DNA of 64,000 nucleotides, from positions 62,001 through 126,000 of the forward strand of contig NZ_JAQZAN010000003.1 in NCBI RefSeq assembly GCF_028737255.1, given 5' to 3'. This document shows, in pieces, positions 1 to 8,305 of this stretch (positions are counted from its first letter, which is position 1; each line of letters opens with the position of its first letter). Source of the DNA: Actinomycetospora straminea. GTDB taxonomy: Bacteria > Actinomycetota > Actinomycetes > Mycobacteriales > Pseudonocardiaceae. The notes beneath the pieces were generated by a model. The model did no database searches. It saw only the letters and a program-made list of their open reading frames with translations, and was not told the DNA's origin. A program made the position numbers and the translations under genes.

Positions 1-231
1 ATCAACTCGGCGGCCGGGCTCGTGCCCCATCTCGCCTCCGGGGGCCTCGCCGCCGGGATGGACTGGCCGGTCATCGCCGTGTTCGCCCTGGCCGCCTTCG
101 TCGTCTCCCTGCCCGCCGGCCGACTCGCCCGCCGTGTCCCCGCCGCCGTCCTGCGCCGCGGGTTCGCCGTGCTGGTCCTGCTCGTCGCCGCCGGCGTCAC
201 CACCCGGTCCCTCACCACCCTGATCGCCTGA
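1..231 (+). CDS. TauE/SafE-family permease, C-terminal fragment
   Basis: The gene enters from the left edge, so only about 76 C-terminal residues are present. The first in-window residues read INSAAGL, which resembles the conserved SxNSAAG segment of TauE/SafE anion permeases. Two hydrophobic stretches follow: one around WPVIAVFALAAFVVSLPAG, and a last one (VLVLLVAAGVTTRSL) near the end. Members of this family are inner-membrane exporters or importers of sulfite, sulfonates and related anions. The rhodanese starting 22 bases downstream fits a sulfur-handling context. The substrate cannot be told from a fragment. The stop is TGA at 229-231. Confidence 0.75.
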   Translation: MNSAAGLVPHLASGGLAAGMDWPVIAVFALAAFVVSLPAGRLARRVPAAVLRRGFAVLVLLVAAGVTTRSLTTLIA

Positions 232-253
232 CCCACCGACCGAAGGAACATCG

Positions 254-616
254 ATGACCACCATCCGCGAGATCACCGTCGACGACCTCGCCGCCGCGCT
301 CCGGGACTCGGACCCCCCGATGCTGCTCGACGTCCGGGGCCACGCCGAGTACGCCACCGGCCACGTCCCCGGCGCCGTCAACATCGCCCTCGACGAGCTC
401 CCGGAGCGCCTGGGCGAGCTGCGAGGCAGCGCGCAGATCGCGGCGATCTGCCAGTCCGGGCGACGCAGTGCCCAGGCGGCCGAACAGCTCGGAGCCACCG
501 GCATCGACGTGGTGTCGGTCGCGGGCGGGACGAGCGCCTGGGTCGAGTCGGGCCGTCCGACCCTCAGCGGCCGGCGACCGCCGGTTCAGCCTCACCCGGA
601 GGAGGAGTCGTCATGA
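254..616 (+). CDS. single-domain rhodanese-like protein
   Basis: A 120-residue cytoplasmic protein with one rhodanese domain. The N-terminal half has LLDVRGHAEYATGHVPGAVN, a standard rhodanese CH2A-like segment. The active-site loop is CQSGRRS with the persulfide-carrying cysteine at residue 66. Such proteins move sulfane sulfur from thiosulfate or persulfides to thiol acceptors. It starts at ATG 254 behind the purine-rich GAAGGAAC. It lies between a TauE-type permease and the oxidase gene, and its last codons overlap the next start (ATGA around 613-616), so the three are probably one transcript. The C-terminal 20 residues are Pro/Glu-rich and outside the fold. Confidence 0.88.
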   Translation: MTTIREITVDDLAAALRDSDPPMLLDVRGHAEYATGHVPGAVNIALDELPERLGELRGSAQIAAICQSGRRSAQAAEQLGATGIDVVSVAGGTSAWVESGRPTLSGRRPPVQPHPEEESS

Positions 617-2319
617 TGGGTTCCCTGCCGATGCTGGGGTGGCTGTGGCCCTCCCTGATCGTGATCGGGCTGGCCCTGATCGCCGTCGCCACGGTCGTCC
701 TGGCACGTCGCCGGCACGGGTCGGCGGCGCCCCGTCCGTCGACCGCCCGCGAGCTGCTCGACGCGCGGTACGCCCGCGGCGAGATCGACGACGACGACTA
801 TCAGCGCCGACGACCTGCTCCGATGACCGGGCGCCCCCGTTCCGGCGGTCGGATCAGCCGCCGACGAGCACTCGGGCTGCTCGGGCTCGGCGCCGCCGCG
901 GTCACCGTCGGCACCACCGGGTGGGCGACCCTCGGGACCACCGGCACCACGCGTCCGAGCTCCGACCTGCCCACCGGTGAACCGCTGGCGCCACCGCCCG
1001 AACTCGCCAGCCGCCAGGGCCGGCTCGACGTCGCACTGACCGCAGCACCGGGCGCGTCCCTGGCCGGACGACCCGCCTCGAGCTGGGGGTACAACGGCTC
1101 CAGCCCGGGCCCCACCCTGCGGGTGCGGCCCGGCGACGTCCTCGCGATTCGATTGCGCAACGGACTCGACCAACCCACCAACCTGCACACCCACGGCCTG
1201 CGGGTCTCCCCCGAGGGCAACTCCGACAACCCGTTCATCCACATCGCGCCCGGCGAGACGTTCGACTACCGCATCGCCATCCCCGACAGCCACCCCGCCG
1301 GCACGTTCTGGTACCACCCCCACGCCCACGGCGACGTCGCCGACCAGCTCTTCGCCGGCCTCGCCGGAGCCCTCCTCGTCGACGACGCCGGCGAGCCCGC
1401 CGTCACGGCGGACCGGGTCCTGCTCATCACCGACACCACGCTCACCAGCGCCGGCCCCGCCGCCGCCGACACCGCGTCGCGCATGGTCGGCCGGCAGGGT
1501 GAACTGTTGCTGCTCAACGGCCAGCACCAGCCCGTCATCCCGGCCACCACCGGCGACCTGCAGCGTTGGCGACTGATCAACGCCACCACCTCACGCACCC
1601 TGACCCTGCACCTCGACGCCCACCAGCTGGCCCGCATCGCCCTCGACGGGAGCACCCTGCCGACCGCCACCATCGGCGACACCGTTCGGCTCGCCCCGGG
1701 CAACCGCACCGACGTCCTCGTCCGCCCGGACCGACCCGGCACCGTCGCGCTCACCGCCCACACCGAGCCGCGCCGCGCGATGGGCATGATGGGCGGGGCG
1801 GACACCGGAGGGGAGACCGAGGTCCTGGCCACGCTGGCGACCAGCGGCCCCGCCCGGGCTCCGAGCGCGCTGCCCACCTTCCCGGCCGGGCCCGCGCCCG
1901 ACACCGGCGCGACGTCCCGCGCTCGCCAGCTCGCGTTCACCATGGGCATGGGCAGCGGGATGGGCCCGGGCGGGACGGGGTCGAGCGGCCAGGGCATGAC
2001 CTTCGGCTTCGACGGTCGCGCCTACGACCCCGTCCGGACCGACCAGACCGTGGCCCTGGGCGCCATCGAGGAATGGACCGTCACGAACCCCACCCCGATG
2101 GCCCACCCGTTCCACCTGCACGCCTGGCCGGTCGAGGTCCTCGCCGACAGCGCCGGCACCCCGACCACCGGCACACTGCAGGACGTGGTGCTCGTACCCG
2201 CCCGCGGCTGGGCCCGGCTACGCATCCCGTTCACCATGATGCCGGGTCGCAGCGTCTACCACTGCCACATCCTCGATCACGAAGACCTCGGCATGATGGC
2301 CACCATCGCCGTCAGCTGA
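613..2319 (+). CDS. multicopper oxidase with apparent N-terminal SHOCT fusion
   Basis: The open frame encodes 568 residues. Residues 11-32 form a membrane segment and residues 44-67 (ARELLDARYARGEIDDDDY) a SHOCT motif. A second Met at residue 71 (position 823) begins what looks like an independent multicopper oxidase with a Tat signal (SRRRALGLLGLG). The oxidase carries the copper ligands HTHG (192-195), WYHPHAHG (233-240), HPFHLHAW near 500, and HCHILDHEDLGMM with the type-1 Cys at 551. It is a secreted or surface laccase/CueO-like oxidase, probably acting on Cu(I) or phenols. The SHOCT part probably was a separate gene: a shifted frame reads ADDLLR and stops at TGA 824-826, overlapping ATG 823. 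The fusion therefore looks like the result of a small indel. Confidence 0.88.
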   Translation: MMGSLPMLGWLWPSLIVIGLALIAVATVVLARRRHGSAAPRPSTARELLDARYARGEIDDDDYQRRRPAPMTGRPRSGGRISRRRALGLLGLGAAAVTVGTTGWATLGTTGTTRPSSDLPTGEPLAPPPELASRQGRLDVALTAAPGASLAGRPASSWGYNGSSPGPTLRVRPGDVLAIRLRNGLDQPTNLHTHGLRVSPEGNSDNPFIHIAPGETFDYRIAIPDSHPAGTFWYHPHAHGDVADQLFAGLAGALLVDDAGEPAVTADRVLLITDTTLTSAGPAAADTASRMVGRQGELLLLNGQHQPVIPATTGDLQRWRLINATTSRTLTLHLDAHQLARIALDGSTLPTATIGDTVRLAPGNRTDVLVRPDRPGTVALTAHTEPRRAMGMMGGADTGGETEVLATLATSGPARAPSALPTFPAGPAPDTGATSRARQLAFTMGMGSGMGPGGTGSSGQGMTFGFDGRAYDPVRTDQTVALGAIEEWTVTNPTPMAHPFHLHAWPVEVLADSAGTPTTGTLQDVVLVPARGWARLRIPFTMMPGRSVYHCHILDHEDLGMMATIAVS

Positions 2320-2420
2320 GCCGCAGCTCCACGCGATCGCCGGCGGCACCTCTGCCTGGACCGAAGCCGGCCGACCGACGAACTCCATCTGACCGTTCGG
2401 TTGCCTGGGAGGGACGGGCC

Positions 2421-3494
2421 GTGCACGACGACTCCACGATGACCGCCGCGGTCCTCACCGCCTTCGGCGGGCCGGAGGTCCTGGTCGTGCGGGACGACGT
2501 CCCGATTCCGCTCCCGGCGCGGGAGCAGGTCCGGGTACGAGTGAGCGCAGCGTCGCTGAACAACACCGACCTGTGGACCCGTGAGGGGAGGTACGGGACC
2601 GCCGAGGACCCCGACGCGCAGGCAGGCTGGCTCGGGCCGATCGCGTTCCCCCGCATCCAGGGCGGAGACGTCGCCGGGGTCGTCGACGCCGTCGGGGAGC
2701 ACGTGGGTTCCGAGCTCATCGGGCGCCGGGTGCTGGTCGACCCCGCCCGCTACGCGCACGCCGGACCCGACGCGCCGATCGTCGCGGTGCTCGGTAGCGA
2801 GTTCGACGGCGGGTTCGCCGAGTACACCGTCGTCGACGCCGCACGCGTTCACGACGTCACCGGATCGCCCCTCACCGACGAACAGCTGGCCTGCTTGCCG
2901 ATCGCGTCCGGGACAGCCATGGGGATGCTGGAACGCGGCGGGATCACCGCGGGCGAGACCGTCGTGGTGACAGGGGCATCCGGCGGCGTCGGGCTGGCCG
3001 TGGTCGGACTCGCCGCTGCCCGCGGAGCCCGTGTCACCGCGATCACCGAGCACGCGAAGGCGGGGCTGATCGAGGAGGCCGGCGCAGCGAAGACCGTGGA
3101 CCGCTCCGAACGCGGTGGAGACGTGGTTGCGGCGGTCCGAGCAGCTCACCCCGATGGGGTCGATGCCGTGGTCGACGTCGTCGGCGGGGATCAGCTCGCA
3201 CGCCTGATCGATGTCCTCGCGCCCGGTGGGCGGGCCGTCGTGGCCGGTGCCGTGGCCGGGCCGGTCGCCGAGATCGACCTCCGCCGGCTCTACCTGCACA
3301 ACCGGCAGCTCATCGGCTCGACGATGCACACCGCAGCGCACTTCGCAAGACTGGTGGACCACGCCCGCGCGGGCGACGTCCGCCCTCGGGTCGCCGCACG
3401 ACACGCCCTCGCCGCGATCCACGAGGCCCAGGCCCAGTTCGTGCGTCGCGAACACGTCGGCAAGATCGTGGTGCTTCCGGGGCCCGCAAGCTGA
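2421..3494 (+). CDS. MDR-family quinone oxidoreductase-like protein
   Basis: A 357-residue medium-chain dehydrogenase/reductase. The GroES-like N-domain (SAASLNNTDLWTREGRYG) lacks the catalytic-zinc Cys and GHE motif of alcohol dehydrogenases. The Rossmann half has GASGGVG at 185-191 and a typical C-terminal VGKIVVLP. This is the zinc-free NADPH:quinone oxidoreductase/zeta-crystallin branch. I chose GTG 2421 because GGGAGGG lies about 6 bases upstream; ATG 2439 is the alternative. The frame continues far upstream (to 1566) only because stops are rare in this GC-rich DNA, and that extension overlaps the oxidase. It sits about 100 bases after the oxidase and may be co-transcribed. The substrate is unknown. 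Confidence 0.85.
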   Translation: MHDDSTMTAAVLTAFGGPEVLVVRDDVPIPLPAREQVRVRVSAASLNNTDLWTREGRYGTAEDPDAQAGWLGPIAFPRIQGGDVAGVVDAVGEHVGSELIGRRVLVDPARYAHAGPDAPIVAVLGSEFDGGFAEYTVVDAARVHDVTGSPLTDEQLACLPIASGTAMGMLERGGITAGETVVVTGASGGVGLAVVGLAAARGARVTAITEHAKAGLIEEAGAAKTVDRSERGGDVVAAVRAAHPDGVDAVVDVVGGDQLARLIDVLAPGGRAVVAGAVAGPVAEIDLRRLYLHNRQLIGSTMHTAAHFARLVDHARAGDVRPRVAARHALAAIHEAQAQFVRREHVGKIVVLPGPAS

Positions 3495-3636
3495 TTCACG
3501 GTCCAGCGCGTGATCCCCACGCCGGGGAGCACCGTGCGTGGCGCATCGGGCACCCGCGGAAGTGGCGCCTGACGGCCGATGCTGCGCCGGTCGGGCTCGG
3601 GCACGCTGGTCCTCCTCGTCGAGACGGGAGCCACGG

Positions 3637-4161
3637 ATGGACGCCACGAGCGCGAACCCCACCGGTGACAAGGCCACGTGCATCCGGGCCATGGAGCTGA
3701 TGACCACGGGCACGGTCGACGACTTCGCCGAGGTCTACGCGGCTGACGCGCTCGACCGTGAAGCCGACGACCACCCCCCGCTGCGCGGGCCGCAGGGCCT
3801 GCACCGCAGCGCGGTCCGGCTGCGGGAGGCCTTCGCCGACATGCACTGGGAGGTCCACCGCGCCGTGCAGGACGGCCCGATCGTCGTCCTGCACACGACG
3901 ATGAGCGGGCGGCAGCAGGGGACGTTGACGGCCTACGGGCCGGACGGCGCGGTCCGTGCGGTCTTCCCGTCGCGCGGCCGGTCGTTCGCCGTGACGCAGA
4001 CGCACTGGTTCCGGATGGAGGGCGGCATGATCGCCGAGCACTGGGCGAACCGGGACGACATGACGATGGGCCGCCAGCTCGGCTGGATCCCGCCGACACC
4101 CGCCTACATCGTCAAGATGGTCCGGGCCCGCCGGCAGGCACAGCGGGCGACGAAGGTCTGA
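3637..4161 (+). CDS. SnoaL-like / ester cyclase family protein
   Basis: A 174-residue soluble protein of the SnoaL-like NTF2 fold. It has an N-terminal helix bundle (CIRAMELMTTGTVDDFAEVYAAD), then GLHRSAVRLREAFADMHW, and a beta-sheet half with VVLHTTMSG and THWFRMEGGMIAEHWANRD, the usual family ending. This fold serves polyketide cyclases, small isomerases and many uncharacterised proteins, so no reaction can be assigned. I chose ATG 3637 because GACGGGAG lies just upstream; the longer frame from 3538 adds an Arg/Ser-rich segment that looks non-coding. It is followed by about 100 bases without a gene before the iron-transport operon. Confidence 0.8.
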   Translation: MDATSANPTGDKATCIRAMELMTTGTVDDFAEVYAADALDREADDHPPLRGPQGLHRSAVRLREAFADMHWEVHRAVQDGPIVVLHTTMSGRQQGTLTAYGPDGAVRAVFPSRGRSFAVTQTHWFRMEGGMIAEHWANRDDMTMGRQLGWIPPTPAYIVKMVRARRQAQRATKV

Positions 4162-4267
4162 CCCGGGGTGCGAGCTCGCCGACGGGCCTGATGCCGCCCG
4201 TGAGGTGACAGGGGCCTGCTCACCCCCCGACGAACCGTCCTTCTCGGACCGTCTGGCACGAATCGGG

Positions 4268-4290
4268 CGAGGTGAGCCTATCCTTCCCTC
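4268..4290 (+). promoter_or_regulatory. DtxR/IdeR-like iron box overlapping a leaderless promoter
   Basis: The 19 bases at 4268-4286 read CGAGGTGAGCCTATCCTTC. This matches the actinobacterial iron-box consensus TTAGGTTAGGCTAACCTAA at 12 of 19 positions, including AGGT, AG, CTA and CCT. TATCCT at 4279-4284 has the TANNNT form of an actinobacterial -10 and lies 6 bases before the GTG start at 4291, with no ribosome binding site between. A bound repressor would cover the -10. Box plus an iron-importer operon downstream make Fe(II)-DtxR/IdeR repression the best reading; binding is inferred. Confidence 0.6.
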
Positions 4291-5172
4291 GTGCCCGACC
4301 ACGCCGACGTGCCGAGCCGGACGACCGACCCGTCCGTGCGGGTCGAGGGCACGGACCTCGAGCTGGGGTACCGCGACCGCACGGTGGTCCACGGCGCCGA
4401 CATCGCGCTGCGCGCCGGGCGCGTCACGGCCCTGGTCGGTCCGAACGGCAGCGGCAAGTCCACCTTGCTGCGGGCGCTCGCGCGCCTGCACCGACCCGAC
4501 GCCGGCTCGCTGCGTCTGTCGGACGAGGACTCGGAGCCGGTCGACGCGCTGAGCCTCGGTCGCCGCGACTTCGCCCGCCGGGTCACCCTGCTCGCGCAGA
4601 GCCGGCCGACCCCCGCCGGGATCACCGTCGCCGACGTCGCCGGGTTCGGGCGGCACCCCTACCGCGGGCGCTGGAGCGGCGGGGACCCCGAGGGCCCCGC
4701 GGCCGTCGAGCGAGCGCTGAGCGTGACCGGCCTGACCGACCTCGCCGACCGGCCGGTCGACGAGCTCTCCGGCGGACAGCTCCAGCGGGTGTGGCTGGCC
4801 TCCTGCCTGGCACAGGACGCCGACGTCCTCCTCCTCGACGAGCCGACGACCTTCCTCGATCTGCGCTTCCAGGTCGAGATGCTCGACCTCGTCCGTGACC
4901 TGGCCGACGAGGGCGGCGTGGCCGTCGGGCTCGTCCTGCACGACCTGGACCAGGCGGCGGCGGTGGCCGACGAGGTCGTGCTGCTCGCCGACGGGCGGGT
5001 GCGGGGCTGTGGCCCTCCCGCGACCGTCCTCACCGCCGATCTGCTCAGCGACGTCTACGGCATCCCCGTCGACGTCGACCACGACCCGCGCACGGGTGCC
5101 CTCCGCACCCGGCCCGTCGGACGGCACCCGGCGCGCGTGCCGGTCGCCGCCCCCGGAAGAGGAGTGCCATGA
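4291..5172 (+). CDS. iron-siderophore ABC importer, ATP-binding protein (FecE/FhuC type)
   Basis: A 293-residue ABC ATPase. Walker A is GPNGSGKST (50-58), the signature LSGGQ is at 159-163, Walker B VLLLDEP at 179-185 and the switch histidine is in VLHDLDQA. RHPYRGRW between Walker A and signature is typical of the FecE/FhuC/BtuD group that energises ferric-siderophore, heme or cobalamin uptake. The GTG start follows a TATCCT box by 6 bases, so translation is probably leaderless. The stop overlaps the start of the binding-protein gene (ATGA at 5169-5172), which indicates one operon with the binding protein and the fused permease. An iron box at the promoter supports a ferric-siderophore substrate. 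Confidence 0.92.
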   Translation: MPDHADVPSRTTDPSVRVEGTDLELGYRDRTVVHGADIALRAGRVTALVGPNGSGKSTLLRALARLHRPDAGSLRLSDEDSEPVDALSLGRRDFARRVTLLAQSRPTPAGITVADVAGFGRHPYRGRWSGGDPEGPAAVERALSVTGLTDLADRPVDELSGGQLQRVWLASCLAQDADVLLLDEPTTFLDLRFQVEMLDLVRDLADEGGVAVGLVLHDLDQAAAVADEVVLLADGRVRGCGPPATVLTADLLSDVYGIPVDVDHDPRTGALRTRPVGRHPARVPVAAPGRGVP

Positions 5173-6152
5173 GCCGTTCCCCGATCGTCGTCCTCGCCTG
5201 GGTGCTGGTCCTGCTCGGGCTGGCCGCCTGCGGCACGACCGAACCCGCCTCCGGCGGCGCCCGGTCCCCGAGCGCGCCGACCGGCGGTGAGATCGCCCTG
5301 ACCGACGCACGAGGTCGGCAGGTCACCCTGCCCCGGCCCGCCACCCGCGTGGTCACCCTCGAGTGGAACGCCACCGAGCACGTCGTGTCCCTCGGCGTGA
5401 TGCCGGTGGGCGCGGCGGACGTCGCGGGTTACGGGAACTGGGTCAAGGCCGCCCCGCTCGACCCGTCGGTGCGCGACGTCGGTGTGCGCGGCGAGCCCAG
5501 CGTGGACGCGATCGCGGCGCTGCGGCCCGACCTCGTCGTCGCCACCGACGAGCTGCCCGAGGGCGCGGTGGCGCAGATGGAGGCGTTCGCCCCCGTCCTG
5601 TTCCTCCCCGGCGGCGCGGTGGCCGACCCGATCGGGCAGATGAAGCGCAACATCGAGCAGGTCGGCCGCGCGCTGGGCAAGGACGCCGAGGCCGCGGCCC
5701 AGGTCCAGCAGTTCGACGCGCGCCTCGCCGAGGGCCGCGACCAGCTGGCCGGCCGCGCCGGGCAGCGCTTCGTGTTCGCCGACGGCTACGTCGAGGGCGG
5801 CCAGGTCTCCATCCGCCCGTTCACCGACGGCTCGCTCATCGGCGCCGTCACCACCGGGCTGGGCCTGACCAACGCCTGGACCGAGCCGGGTGACGCCACG
5901 TACGGGCTCGCGCAGACCGACGTCGAGGGACTCACCCGGGTGGGCGACGCCACGTTCCTCTACATCGTCAACGACGCCGACGGCGGCGACCCGTTCCGCA
6001 ACGAGCTGTCCTCGAACGCCGTGTGGCAGTCGCTGCCGTGGGTGCGCACCAACCAGGTGGACCGCCTGCCCGACGGCATCTGGGTCTTCGGTGGGCCGGT
6101 CTCCATGCAGCGCTACATCGACGCCACCGTCGACGCGCTCAACCGGGCGTAG
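5169..6152 (+). CDS. siderophore-binding lipoprotein (FecB/FepB type)
   Basis: A 327-residue extracytoplasmic binding protein. The N-terminus has a hydrophobic core and a lipobox LAAC with the lipidated Cys at residue 21, so it is anchored outside the membrane. The mature part has the periplasmic_binding_2 pattern: ALTDARGRQVTLPRPATRVVTLEW, then DVGVRGEPSVDAIAALRPDLVVATDE, a long central helix, and a C-terminal lobe ending with QRYIDATVDALNRA. This fold captures ferric siderophores, heme or cobalamin. It starts inside the stop of the ATPase gene and is followed 5 bases later by the permease gene. The exact ligand cannot be read from sequence. Confidence 0.92.
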   Translation: MSRSPIVVLAWVLVLLGLAACGTTEPASGGARSPSAPTGGEIALTDARGRQVTLPRPATRVVTLEWNATEHVVSLGVMPVGAADVAGYGNWVKAAPLDPSVRDVGVRGEPSVDAIAALRPDLVVATDELPEGAVAQMEAFAPVLFLPGGAVADPIGQMKRNIEQVGRALGKDAEAAAQVQQFDARLAEGRDQLAGRAGQRFVFADGYVEGGQVSIRPFTDGSLIGAVTTGLGLTNAWTEPGDATYGLAQTDVEGLTRVGDATFLYIVNDADGGDPFRNELSSNAVWQSLPWVRTNQVDRLPDGIWVFGGPVSMQRYIDATVDALNRA

Positions 6153-6157
6153 CCGCG

Positions 6158-8248
6158 GTGACGTCGGTCGCCGACCCCGCCCCGCCGACGGCCCCCGCCC
6201 CGACCCGCCCGTGGGGGGTGACGGGGGTCGTCGCGGCCGGCGTGCTCGCCGTCGTCGTCCTCGCGGCGGTGCACGTGCTCCAGGGGACGGCCACGGTCGG
6301 GATCGGCGACCTCCTGGGCCTGCTCGTCGGCGACGACGCCGAGCAGGCGGGCGCCGTCGTCGTCGCCTCGCGGGTGCCGCGGTTGCTCGCGGGGCTGGTG
6401 GTCGGGGTGGCGCTCGGCGTGGCCGGGGCGGCGATGCAGTCGCTGGCCCGCAACCCGCTCGCCGCCCCCGACACCCTCGGCGTGGACGCCGGCGCCTGGC
6501 TCGCGCTCGTGGTCGTCTCGGTCGTCGGGGTCACGCTGCCGATGCCGGTGGCCGGCGGCATCGCCTTCCTCGGCGGACTCGTCGCCGCGGCGCTCGTGCT
6601 CGCGCTCTCGTCCGGCGTGGGGTCCGGGCCGACGCGGCTGGTGCTCGCCGGCTCGGTGATCGGGCTCGCGCTGGAGGCCGTCGCGATCACGTGCATCCTG
6701 CTGTTCCGCGAGCAGACCACCGGCCTGTTCGCCTGGGGCAACGGATCCCTCGCCCAGTACGGGACGTCGGGCCTCGCCGCGATGGTCCCGGTCGTCGTGC
6801 TCGCGACCCTCGGGCTGCTGGCCATGTCCCGCCGACTGGACCTCCACGCGCTCGGTGACGACGCCGCCGCCGTGCTCGGGGTGGACGTGCGGCGGGTCCG
6901 GCTGGTCACGGTGCTGCTCGCGGTGCTGCTCGCCGCGGCCGCGGTGACCCTGACCGGCCCGCTCGGGTTCGTCGGGCTCGCCGCGCCCGCTCTCGTGCGG
7001 CTGCTCGTGCCGGTCGTTCCCGGACTGGCGCGCCACCGCGTGCTGCTGGTGGTGTCGGCACTGTCCGGCGTCGTCGTCGTGCTCGGCGCCGACGTGCTGG
7101 CCCGGCTGACCCTCGGGGCCCAGGTCGGCGGGGTGGAGCTCCCGACGGGCACGGTGACGTCGTTGTTCGGCGCGGCGTTCCTCGTCTGGCTCGCCTCCCG
7201 GTTCCGCTCGTCGGGTCCGACGCGAGCCGCGCCCGCCGCCCGGTCCGCCCGCCGGCGTGGGCGCACCGCGCTCGTCGTCGTCCTGGTCGCCGCGGGCGCG
7301 GCGACGCTGGTGGCCGCGACCGGCGGGGTCCTGCTCGGGGACGCGAAGCTGCTGCTCGGCGACGTCGCGAACTGGCTCACCGGGCGGTCCGGCCCGGTCG
7401 TGACCTCCGTCCTCGACGCCCGGGTCCCGCGCGTCCTCGCCGCCCTGGCCGCCGGCGCCGCGCTCGCCGTCGCGGGGACCGTCATCCAGGCGACGTGCCG
7501 CAACCCGCTCGCCGAGCCCGGCATCATCGGCGTCACCGGCGGGGCGGGCCTCGGAGCGGTCCTCGCCATCACCCTCGCGCCGACCGCGGGCGCGACCGGC
7601 GTGGCCGTGGCCGCCTTCGCCGGTGCCGCCGGCGCGACGGTGCTCGTGTTCGGCCTCGCCGCGCGCAGCGGCCTGGACTCCGACCGGCTCGTCCTGGTCG
7701 GCGTGGGGGTGTCGGCGGCGACCGCGGCGCTGACCACCCTCGTCATCGTGCTGTCCGACCCCTACAACGTCGGCAAGGCCCTGACCTGGCTCTCCGGCTC
7801 GACCTACGGGCGCTCGGCGGCGGACGTGGTGCCGGTGGCGATCGCGCTGCTGCTCCTCGGACCCCTGATCTGGCGGTCGCGCCGCGAGCTCGACCTCGTC
7901 GCCGTCGACGACGACACCCCGCGCATCGTCGGCGTCCACCTCGAGCGCTCGCGACCGTGGCTGCTCGGCCTCGCGTGTCTGCTGACCGCGACCGCGGTGG
8001 CGGCCGTCGGCGTCATCGCCTTCGTCGGGCTGGTCGCCCCGCACGCCGCGCGGGCGCTCGTGGGCGCCCGCCACGCGCGGGTCCTGCCGGTGGCCGCGCT
8101 GCTCGGGGCGCTGCTCGTCTCCGTCGCCGACACCCTCGGGCGCACGGTCATCGCGCCCGGTCAGCTGGCCGTCGGTCTGGTCACCGCGCTCGTCGGTGCG
8201 CCCTGGTTCGTGTGGCTGCTGTGGCGCTCCCGGGCCGCCACGCGGTGA
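6158..8248 (+). CDS. fused double FecCD-type permease (FhuB-like)
   Basis: A 696-residue membrane protein made of two tandem FecCD permease units. Unit one has VPRLLAGLVVGVALGVAGAAMQ followed by RNPLAAPDTLGV; unit two has the parallel VPRVLAALAAGAALAVAGTVIQ and RNPLAEPGIIGV. Each unit ends with the usual GP(L/I)xFVGLAAP / GVIAFVGLVAPH stretch. About 20 membrane helices are expected, as in E. coli FhuB, so one chain can form the whole channel. I chose GTG 6158, 5 bases after the binding-protein stop; the frame upstream of it is antisense-like Arg-rich sequence. It completes the iron-importer operon. In Actinobacteria the two permeases are more often separate genes. Confidence 0.92.
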   Translation: MTSVADPAPPTAPAPTRPWGVTGVVAAGVLAVVVLAAVHVLQGTATVGIGDLLGLLVGDDAEQAGAVVVASRVPRLLAGLVVGVALGVAGAAMQSLARNPLAAPDTLGVDAGAWLALVVVSVVGVTLPMPVAGGIAFLGGLVAAALVLALSSGVGSGPTRLVLAGSVIGLALEAVAITCILLFREQTTGLFAWGNGSLAQYGTSGLAAMVPVVVLATLGLLAMSRRLDLHALGDDAAAVLGVDVRRVRLVTVLLAVLLAAAAVTLTGPLGFVGLAAPALVRLLVPVVPGLARHRVLLVVSALSGVVVVLGADVLARLTLGAQVGGVELPTGTVTSLFGAAFLVWLASRFRSSGPTRAAPAARSARRRGRTALVVVLVAAGAATLVAATGGVLLGDAKLLLGDVANWLTGRSGPVVTSVLDARVPRVLAALAAGAALAVAGTVIQATCRNPLAEPGIIGVTGGAGLGAVLAITLAPTAGATGVAVAAFAGAAGATVLVFGLAARSGLDSDRLVLVGVGVSAATAALTTLVIVLSDPYNVGKALTWLSGSTYGRSAADVVPVAIALLLLGPLIWRSRRELDLVAVDDDTPRIVGVHLERSRPWLLGLACLLTATAVAAVGVIAFVGLVAPHAARALVGARHARVLPVAALLGALLVSVADTLGRTVIAPGQLAVGLVTALVGAPWFVWLLWRSRAATR

Positions 8249-8260
8249 CCCACGCGGTGG

Positions 8261-8281
8261 GACCCGCCTCCGGCGCGGGTC
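8261..8281. terminator. short hairpin between convergent genes
   Basis: GACCCGC at 8261-8267 pairs with GCGGGTC at 8275-8281 around a 7-base loop. It lies in the 57-base gap between the permease stop and the stop of the oppositely oriented kinase gene. There is no T-run. A bidirectional terminator role is inferred from position only. Confidence 0.4.
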
Positions 8282-8305
8282 CGTCCCGCCGCCGCCCGGG
8301 ACGGC

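Noticed and set aside
6113..8074. Long minus-strand frame (653 aa) opposite the fused permease
   Set aside because: Gly/Arg/His/Asp-rich antisense shadow of a clear FecCD permease; no domain, and codon positions follow the permease frame.
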